Shown: positions 8,297 to 13,559 of the stretch, piece by piece
Layout: each line of letters begins with the position of its first letter
How positions within the stretch are numbered: the first letter of the stretch is position 1
Source: CAYZYO01 sp964482585
GTDB taxonomy: Bacteria; Bacillota; Syntrophomonadia; Syntrophomonadales; Syntrophomonadaceae
Length of the DNA: 13,559 bases
Assembly (NCBI GenBank): GCA_964482585.1
Contig: CAYZYO010000069.1
Coordinates: 1 to 13,559 of the forward strand
Direction of reading: 5' to 3'
The notes under the pieces: model-generated
What the model saw: only the letters and a program-made list of their open reading frames with translations
What the model was told of the DNA's origin: nothing
Databases searched by the model: none
Made by a program: the position numbers and the translations under genes

Positions 8297-9583
8297 TTAT
8301 ACCCAGCCGCGCATCTTGACTGCCTGGGCAACGCGGTTAATTGATATAACATAAGCGGCATCACGCATATACAAGTTTCTTTCGTCTGATAGTTCCTTAA
8401 CCGCTTTAAATGCTGCCGTCATTTTAGTATCGAGTTTTTGGAGCACTTCTTCTTTCTCCCAAAAATAGTTGGAATTTGACTGAACCTGTTCAAAATAACT
8501 GCAGGTTACTCCCCCGGCATTGGCCAGGAAATCAGGCACAACAAAAACACCGCTATTTCTAATGACTTCATCCGCATCAGTATTTACCGGTCCATTAGCG
8601 CCTTCAGCAATCAATTTAACCTGTTTGCTTATTTTCCCAACATTATTCCTGGTAATCTGGTTTTCTAGAGCTGCAGGAATAAGAATATCTACATCCTGCT
8701 CAATCCAAGCACCTCCTGGGAGTATTTCACATCCCATGTCACGTGCCTTTTGCTGGTTGATACTGCCAAAGGAGTCGGTAATTGCAAACAATTGATCTAT
8801 ATCCAGGCCGTCTTTCTTATAATAGGTATAGGCCTTTTGATCAGTATGATCCCAGCAGCAGATGGATAAAACCCTGCCTCCTAATTCGCAGTATAATCTA
8901 GCAGCATATTGAGAAACATTGCCGAATCCCTGTATGCTAGCGGTAGTATCCTTAGGATTAATCCCCAGTTCTTTAAGTGCTTCTCTAACCGTATAGATTA
9001 CTCCGTATCCGGTGGCTTCAGTCCTTCCCAGAGAACCTCCCATACCTACAGGTTTGCCAGTTATAAAACCGGGGAATCTGCCACCATGAATAGTTTCAAA
9101 TTCATCTAACATCCAAAGCATGTGTTTGGCATTGGTCATTACATCTGGTGCCGGCACATCAATAAACGGGCCAACATCTTTGGCTATCTGCCTGACCCAG
9201 CCCCGGCATAACCGTTCTTGTTCATTCTCAGTTAAGCTGCGGGGATCACATATGATTCCACCCTTGCCTCCCCCCAGAGGAATATCAACTACTGCGCATT
9301 TCCAGGTCATCCACATGGAAAGAGCCCGGACAGTATCAATAGTCTCCTGGGGATGAAATCTTATGCCGCCTTTTGCCGGTCCCCGGGCATCATTATGTTG
9401 AACCCGGTACCCGTTAAAAACTCTGGTACTGCCATCATCCATATGTACAGGTATAGTAAAGTGGTATTCTTTCATCGGCTGCCGTAGCAAGGTCCTGGTT
9501 GCTTCATCCAGGCCGATAATTTCAGCCACCCTATCAAACTGGGATTGTGCATTTTCGTATGGATTATAACCACTGTCTTTCAT
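8297..9583 (-). CDS. gdhA: Glutamate dehydrogenase (Glu/Leu/Phe/Val dehydrogenase family)
   Basis: Catalyses reversible oxidative deamination of glutamate to 2-oxoglutarate and ammonia with NAD(P). 428 residues, normal for the hexameric bacterial type. Visible signatures: GPAKGG with Lys71, MTWK with Lys95, PLGGGKGG with catalytic Lys107, PAPDVMT with Asp147, and the Rossmann turn GFGNVS (219-224). ATG at 9583 was chosen because GGAGG sits 7 bases upstream and the family N-terminus begins there; the longer reading to 9634 adds residues with no family resemblance. In the dinucleotide domain the second strand ends CCWDH, and an acidic residue there would suit NAD better than NADP, but this is a guess. 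It is the first gene of a probable two-gene unit with the ATP-grasp/nucleotidyltransferase gene. Leucine dehydrogenase is unlikely given the length. Confidence 0.94.
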   Translation of the reverse strand: MKDSGYNPYENAQSQFDRVAEIIGLDEATRTLLRQPMKEYHFTIPVHMDDGSTRVFNGYRVQHNDARGPAKGGIRFHPQETIDTVRALSMWMTWKCAVVDIPLGGGKGGIICDPRSLTENEQERLCRGWVRQIAKDVGPFIDVPAPDVMTNAKHMLWMLDEFETIHGGRFPGFITGKPVGMGGSLGRTEATGYGVIYTVREALKELGINPKDTTASIQGFGNVSQYAARLYCELGGRVLSICCWDHTDQKAYTYYKKDGLDIDQLFAITDSFGSINQQKARDMGCEILPGGAWIEQDVDILIPAALENQITRNNVGKISKQVKLIAEGANGPVNTDADEVIRNSGVFVVPDFLANAGGVTCSYFEQVQSNSNYFWEKEEVLQKLDTKMTAAFKAVKELSDERNLYMRDAAYVISINRVAQAVKMRGWV

Positions 9584-9632
9584 TAATCTTCCTCCTCTTT
9601 TATCTATATAACGCCAAAAATTTTCTAAAAGC

Positions 9633-9661
9633 ATTATAACCTATTATTACGTTTCATTCGA
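9633..9661 (-). promoter_or_regulatory. Probable sigma-A promoter of gdhA
   Basis: On the minus strand a perfect TATAAT (9633-9638) lies 50 bases before the gdhA ATG. Seventeen bases further upstream is TCGAAT (9656-9661), only a 3 of 6 match to TTGACA. The poor -35 suggests dependence on an activator or a weak promoter. Confidence 0.4.
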
Positions 9662-10077
9662 TAGAAAATAACAGGAAATACTGTATGCTGTTCCTAACAG
9701 AGGTATTGAGGGGGTGGCAGAGTGACAATAATAGTTTGCCATTCCCTAAAATGGGTTATCTGTTATAATATGTTCATTACTGCTTCAGGAAATAAGGTTA
9801 ATTTGATGTGGGCCTCCTGAATGTAGGCTATTTTAAAACCCCTCTTCACTCTATTACTTCTATTCTTTTCCCTTTAAAACCTTCTGTTAAACGGAATTTT
9901 TACATAGTCTGTCGGCTTCCTTGCGCAGCAGCCCCTGTCCTTCCGAGTTTAATTATCCTCCATCATCTCCTTATAGGTCTGCTCAAAAGGGTATTAAAGA
10001 TAGGGGGTTTTCGTTACATCTTTTTATCCTCCATGTGTACGGTTTTTAAGGGGGAGTTTGAAGTGTTCCGATCCTGG
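9662..10077. other. Intergenic region with no convincing gene
   Basis: This stretch lies between the gdhA promoter and the stop of the 10078-10632 gene. On the plus strand there is an extended -10 element, TGTTATAAT (9761-9769), with no properly spaced -35 and no gene after it. The 212-codon plus-strand frame that starts at 9808 has no ribosome binding site and overlaps the minus-strand gene; I treat it as spurious. On the minus strand the sequence is purine-rich with several GGAGG-like runs (around 9957-9975 and 9811-9817) but only very short frames. A GGCT/AGCC pairing occurs around 9914-9933. It may be a decayed gene or an untranslated leader. Confidence 0.4.
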
Positions 10078-10632
10078 TCAGTTCTTCAACACGCGCGCGC
10101 CATTATTTATAAAATTCTTCTCCCAATCATCCACATAAAACCCGGTTGCCCATTCAGCCATAATAATCGTTGTTCCTTCTTCCAATGCAATTTCCCCCAG
10201 GGGCACACTGTCCAGTTGTCCACCGTTGATGCCAAAAAAGTACATTTTGCTTTTGGTTTTTACAACAGCTATATCCTTACTGGGGGAGGTGAATGCATCC
10301 AGAGCATTGGGAACCCGATCTTTTATACTCTGCCAACCGGGATAGAGCATATCGTAAAATACAAAATTAGCGGGAGGCATGATATTGATATTAAACTCCA
10401 TGGTTTCTGGCGTGCTGTTGCTTTGATAATTTATTCTCCCCTGTAGGTGCCAATGACCGTTTTTACGTGTTAATCCAAAATTGTCTTCGTTTATCTCCGC
10501 ATCTATCCAAGTAATTTCCTGGCTATCCAGGGTTTGCAGTGCTTGTTCCCGGGCACTGTGATAAGCTTTTAGTCCTGCTGCCCCTAGTAAATCCACAACC
10601 TTAATTCCAATAGGGAACGACAAGTTATCCAC
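10078..10632 (-). CDS. Hypothetical protein, probably 5'-truncated (possible pseudogene)
   Basis: I do not recognise this 184-residue protein. It reads as a real soluble protein: mixed polar composition, PIGIKVVDLLGAAGLKAYHS near the start, an ITWIDAEINEDNFG segment, a beta-rich middle (NGHWHLQGRINYQ, MEFNINIMPPANFVFYD) and an aromatic C-terminus (MAEWATGFYVDDWEKNF). The start is doubtful. The GTG at 10632 has no ribosome binding site, and coding-like sequence continues upstream in frame (PDYVTITNNTGGTAKLQVLP) to a TAG at 10699-10701. Further upstream on the same strand, GAGGAGG precedes an ATG at 10826 that is followed at once by TGA; the GTG overlapping it is in the same frame but is interrupted by several stops. 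The gene may therefore have lost its 5' end. No signal peptide or membrane helix is visible. It is divergent from sigK. Confidence 0.5.
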   Translation of the reverse strand: MDNLSFPIGIKVVDLLGAAGLKAYHSAREQALQTLDSQEITWIDAEINEDNFGLTRKNGHWHLQGRINYQSNSTPETMEFNINIMPPANFVFYDMLYPGWQSIKDRVPNALDAFTSPSKDIAVVKTKSKMYFFGINGGQLDSVPLGEIALEEGTTIIMAEWATGFYVDDWEKNFINNGARVLKN

Positions 10633-10820
10633 CGGTAAAACCTGCAGTTTTGCTGTGCCGCCGGTATTATTGGTTATGGTGACATAATCAGGCTGTAGCT
10701 AAGAAGATTCAGGAACATATAGGGTGTTGCAGTACCACGAATTGTTCGTTTAAGAACGTATAGCAATGTATTATTATCCAAAATTATAATATAAATCCTT
10801 AAATTACCGATATTTAAGTG

Positions 10821-10849
10821 TCACATTTTATCGTTCCTCCTCATATAGT
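10821..10849 (+). promoter_or_regulatory. Probable sigma-E-type promoter of sigK
   Basis: TCACATT (10821-10827) differs at one position from the sigma-E -35 pattern (T-M-A-T-A-T-T). After a 14-base spacer, CATATAGT (10842-10849) fits the sigma-E -10 pattern CATA-NNN-T. Predicted initiation would lie just before the GGAGGTGG site of sigK. In Bacillus sigK is transcribed by sigma-E with SpoIIID; I did not find a clear SpoIIID box. Confidence 0.55.
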
Positions 10850-10882
10850 ATAAAACTCTTTATTTTTTGTGGAGGTGGTATA

Positions 10883-11581
10883 TTGACACTTCTAGAATGG
10901 GCTTTAGCTGTTGCAGCTGTGATTAAAGGAAGCCTGCTTTTGTTTGGATATCTTAATAACCAGGTGTTTCCCCATCCACTAAGTGAAGAAGAAGAGAAAG
11001 AATACTTTGAGAAAATGGAAAACGGAAATGAAGAAGCCAGGAATAAGCTTATAGAACATAATCTGCGTTTGGTTGCTCACGTAGTTCGCAAATATGAAAA
11101 CAGCAAGGAGGAAATGGAGGATTTAATATCAATAGGTACTATCGGATTAATTAAAGCAATAAAGACCTATAATAATGCCCGGGGAGTAAGATTAGCCACC
11201 TATGCGGCACGATGCATAGAGAATGAAGTCTTAATGCATTTGCGCAATACTAAAAAAGTAAAACAGGAAGTATCCCTATATGATCCTATAGGTTATGATA
11301 AGGAAGGTAATGAAATATCTTTAATTGATATTTTAGCTACTGATAATGAAATTATTGATAAAGTTGAAAGGAAACTACAGGAAGCAAAGATAAGAGGGAA
11401 AATGAATATATTATCCAAAAGAGAACGGCAGGTTATTGAGATGCGTTATGGCCTGTTTAATGGATTTAAGGAAACCCAGCGGGAAATAGCCCGTAAGCTT
11501 GGAATATCACGGTCCTATGTTTCAAGAATTGAAAAAAAGGCTCTAAAAAAATTAATAAGAGAAATAAGTCTGGAAACATAA
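10883..11581 (+). CDS. sigK: RNA polymerase sporulation sigma factor sigma-K (pro-form)
   Basis: Late mother-cell sigma factor that directs coat and cortex genes. 232 residues, start TTG with GGAGGTGG seven bases upstream. Residues 1-22 form a hydrophobic pro-sequence (LLEWALAVAAVIKGSLLLFG), and YLNNQVFPHPLS follows, aligning with the YVKNNAFPQPLS after the Bacillus processing site, so cleavage near Gly22-Tyr23 is expected. Region 2 is at about 50-120 (EHNLRLVAHVV, EDLISIGTIGLIKAI, LATYAARCIENE) and region 4 at about 174-226 with the helix-turn-helix TQREIARKLGISRSYVSRIE. Sigma-E is similar, but the pro-sequence length and the YLNN-FPHPLS segment favour sigma-K. The gene is uninterrupted, with no skin-type prophage. 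A sigma-E-like promoter lies just upstream. Its stop codon is the first three bases of an inverted-repeat element. Confidence 0.93.
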   Translation: MTLLEWALAVAAVIKGSLLLFGYLNNQVFPHPLSEEEEKEYFEKMENGNEEARNKLIEHNLRLVAHVVRKYENSKEEMEDLISIGTIGLIKAIKTYNNARGVRLATYAARCIENEVLMHLRNTKKVKQEVSLYDPIGYDKEGNEISLIDILATDNEIIDKVERKLQEAKIRGKMNILSKRERQVIEMRYGLFNGFKETQREIARKLGISRSYVSRIEKKALKKLIREISLET

Positions 11582-11913
11582 TCTGGGGTCACCTGAGTTT
11601 ATCAGGTCGATTGCTAGAACCCTCAGCAAGCCGATGTTACATTTTTCACAAGTGTCATTTTGTCACTACAATTAGATTTCATACTCATCGGCAGGCATGA
11701 TATTGGCAGGAGGTTTTATTCTCAATACCCGAAGAATCGGCTTAGAAAGGGCGGTCCCCGAACAAACAATGCCTAGAAATAGGCATTGTTTGTTCGGGGA
11801 AATGGTTATTTACAATGCCAACTGATAAACTCAGGAGGCCAATTTGCGCCGGCGTTAGCGAAGGTTATGACAGACCCGCCTGTAATCAAAAACCGTAATA
11901 CCACCCCAGATTA
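11579..11913. mobile_element. MITE-like nested inverted-repeat element, 335 bases
   Basis: Perfect 11-base terminal inverted repeats, TAATCTGGGGT (11579-11589) and its complement (11903-11913), bound a stretch with no gene. Inside them is a perfect 14-base pair of repeats, CCTGAGTTTATCAG (11592-11605) and complement (11822-11835). Further in are GCCGATG/CATCGGC (11630-11636 and 11686-11692) around a small hairpin (11651-11667), and a 21-bp hairpin (11755-11800). The left terminus contains the sigK stop codon. A duplicated target is not clear; TA/TAA is possible. The structure is directly visible; that it is or was mobile (a non-autonomous element, or the fused ends of a decayed insertion sequence) is inference. 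It fills the gap between two convergent genes. Confidence 0.5.
11755..11800. repeat. Perfect 21-bp hairpin with GAAA loop
   Basis: The left arm (11755-11775, TCCCCGAACAAAC...) is exactly complementary to the right arm (11780-11800), separated by GAAA, a stable GNRA tetraloop when transcribed on the plus strand. No T-run follows on either strand, so it is not a standard intrinsic terminator, although so strong a stem between convergent genes could still block or stabilise both transcripts. Confidence 0.85.
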
Positions 11914-11925
11914 ATATGATAATAA

Positions 11926-13545
11926 TCAAGCCATATTTTCTAATTTTCTTAGGCCTACTCGACTGAGTTTACCAACTGCTGTTTTTGGAAGTTCATTCCT
12001 AAATTCTATGGATACTGGTATTTTGTAATCTGCCAGATGTTGGCGACAGTGATCCAGGATTTCCTGGGGTTCCAAGGTTTTTCCGGGTTTTAATACTATA
12101 AAGACTTTTGCTGATTCTCCGCGCTTTTTATCAGGGATACCTACAGTACATGCTTCCAATACTGAGGGATGAGTATATACTACCTCATCTATTTCGCGAG
12201 GATATACATTAAATCCACTGGAAATAATCAGATCTTTTTTTCTGTCAACGATAGTTATATATCCGTCTTCATCCTGAGTTACTATATCTCCGGTGTAAAA
12301 CCACCCATCCTGATTAAAAACCCGGGAAGTTTCTTCTGGATTATTCCAGTATGCGGTCATAACCTGAGGACCTTTTACAATAAGTTCTCCCGGAGTTCCT
12401 GTAGGCATTTCCGTTATACCATCTTCCACATCAACGACTTTGACATCGGTATCAGGGTAGGGGAGGCCTACTGTTCCAGGTTTTTGTTCTCTAAAAAAGG
12501 GAGTGCATGAAATAGTGATGGTTTCTGACAAGCCATATCCCTGCATAATTTTTAGTCCATACATCTCCTCAAACTCTTTATGCACCTCCAGCGGCAGCGG
12601 TGCTCCCCCTACCATCATACCTTTTAATTTACCGATTTTTGACTGCTTGGTGTCAGGATAATGGCTTAAAGTAGCCAGCATTGAAGGCACAGTTGTAAAG
12701 TAGTTGGGTTCATATTGGTTAATATTATTAATGATTTTCTCTGGTGTAGGGGAGTCAATTAGGATTACCGTACCTCCACCGATTAAATTAAAATTAACAT
12801 TATTCCCAAATCCAATGACGTGATATAAAGGAAGCGGAACCAGGCATCTTATTACATCTCCATCCAACGGAGGTGTAAACCAGTGGTATGTCATGTAAGC
12901 CATAGCCTCAAGATTAGAATTACTAAGAATAACGGCTTTTGGTACTCCTGTAGTTCCCCCTGAATGCTGTAAAATTGCAATATCTTCAGGGTATACAGCT
13001 ACATCTGGTTCAATATCCTGGCCTTCATTAATTACTTGATTCCAAGAATGTATGCCTTTACAATCGGGCAAATTCATGGAAGTAGAGCCGCCGATGATAA
13101 TAATATGCTCCAATGATGTTTTACCTGACTGCATGATTTCAAGTGCTTTATAAGCGAATTGTTCCATTATAATTGCAATCGAGGCACCGGTTTCTTGGAA
13201 TTGCCGTAGAAGTTCTTCAGTTTTAAATCGGGGATTGGTTGGTACCACTGCAGCTCCGATCTTAAAACAGGCCTGCAGGGCAATGATATATTCTGGTCTA
13301 TTGACAGTTGCCAATGCTATCCGATCCTGTTTTTTATAGCCCATTTCAATAAGGCTGTTGGAAAATTTGCGGGATAAAGTATTACATTGTTCATATGATA
13401 TACGAATGTTTTCCCAAATTATATAATCACGATCTGGATGTTCTTGTACACGCTGCAAAAAATGATCTTTGAGCGGCAGGTGTGGATAATTAATGGTATG
13501 AGGTACACCAGGAGGATATGAATTATACCATTTCCTGTATTCCAT
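11926..13545 (-). CDS. Fatty-acyl-CoA ligase (AMP-forming, ANL superfamily)
   Basis: Activates a carboxylic acid to its CoA thioester through an acyl-adenylate, the entry step of beta-oxidation or of lipid recycling. 539 residues, full length. Core motifs: phosphate-binding HSGGTTGVPK (194-203), QGYGLSET adenine-binding segment, YTGD (417-420), hinge DRKKDLIISSGFNVYPRE (434-451) and the catalytic lysine in PKTAVGKLSR (Lys526). GFNVYPREID is typical of long/medium-chain fatty-acid ligases rather than acetyl-CoA synthetases; exact chain length cannot be read from the sequence. ATG at 13545 has AGGGG nine bases upstream. No signal peptide or membrane helix is seen, so it is cytosolic or peripheral. 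It stands alone in the window and converges on sigK, with the inverted-repeat element between. Codon use and composition match the neighbours. Confidence 0.92.
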   Translation of the reverse strand: MEYRKWYNSYPPGVPHTINYPHLPLKDHFLQRVQEHPDRDYIIWENIRISYEQCNTLSRKFSNSLIEMGYKKQDRIALATVNRPEYIIALQACFKIGAAVVPTNPRFKTEELLRQFQETGASIAIIMEQFAYKALEIMQSGKTSLEHIIIIGGSTSMNLPDCKGIHSWNQVINEGQDIEPDVAVYPEDIAILQHSGGTTGVPKAVILSNSNLEAMAYMTYHWFTPPLDGDVIRCLVPLPLYHVIGFGNNVNFNLIGGGTVILIDSPTPEKIINNINQYEPNYFTTVPSMLATLSHYPDTKQSKIGKLKGMMVGGAPLPLEVHKEFEEMYGLKIMQGYGLSETITISCTPFFREQKPGTVGLPYPDTDVKVVDVEDGITEMPTGTPGELIVKGPQVMTAYWNNPEETSRVFNQDGWFYTGDIVTQDEDGYITIVDRKKDLIISSGFNVYPREIDEVVYTHPSVLEACTVGIPDKKRGESAKVFIVLKPGKTLEPQEILDHCRQHLADYKIPVSIEFRNELPKTAVGKLSRVGLRKLENMA

Positions 13546-13559
13546 AGAAAATAACCCCT

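Noticed and set aside
9736..9769. TTGCCA and TATAAT as a sigma-A promoter
   Set aside because: The spacer is 22 bases, too long for a normal promoter; only the extended -10 element is kept as a weak finding.
9808..10446. Plus-strand open frame of 212 codons
   Set aside because: No ribosome binding site, GTG start, composition unlike a folded protein, and it overlaps the better-looking minus-strand gene at 10078-10632.
11755..11800. Canonical intrinsic terminator for sigK or the acyl-CoA ligase
   Set aside because: No T-run follows the stem on either strand.
11848..11868. Integron attC-like GTTAGCG core near the right end of the element
   Set aside because: Does not fit the GTTRRRY core and has no paired R'' site; no integrase nearby.

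Overview
The window looks like chromosomal DNA from a moderately low-GC, endospore-forming member of the Clostridia. A complete gene for the mother-cell sporulation sigma factor sigma-K is present. Ribosome binding sites are strong (GGAGG type) and TTG/GTG starts occur. The mix of a fatty-acyl-CoA ligase, a catabolic-type glutamate dehydrogenase and heat-shock genes would suit an anaerobic amino-acid or fatty-acid oxidiser. Syntrophomonadaceae is my guess; it is inference, not proof.

Layout. Bases 1-2816 (+) hold the end of a MerR/CbpM-like chaperone regulator and a complete clpB, 5 bases apart, closed by a good hairpin terminator. Bases 2817-3143 are an intergenic stretch with a long REP-like inverted repeat and a second weak hairpin. 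Bases 3144-4313 (+) encode a TraB/PrgY-family membrane protein starting at TTG. Bases 4314-4621 are intergenic between convergent genes. Three minus-strand genes follow: a small Cys-containing orphan (4622-4891), a very large multidomain protein with a PPDK-type ATP-grasp domain and a C-terminal nucleotidyltransferase domain (5035-8238), and glutamate dehydrogenase gdhA (8297-9583). gdhA and the large gene probably form one transcript. Bases 9584-10077 hold the gdhA promoter and otherwise no convincing gene. Bases 10078-10632 (-) encode an unknown protein that looks 5'-truncated. sigK (10883-11581, +) is preceded by a good match to a sigma-E promoter. Bases 11579-11913 form a compact nested inverted-repeat element, MITE-like, starting on the sigK stop codon. 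Bases 11926-13545 (-) encode an acyl-CoA ligase.

How the genes relate. The window mixes core functions: protein disaggregation (clpB and its probable regulator), nitrogen/carbon exchange (gdhA plus the ATP-grasp/nucleotidyltransferase protein), sporulation (sigK) and fatty-acid activation (ligase). The most unusual items are the large ATP-grasp/nucleotidyltransferase fusion, which lacks the phosphohistidine and PEP-barrel domains of true PEP synthases, and the nested palindromic element at the end of sigK. I see no CRISPR array, tRNA, rRNA or intact transposase.
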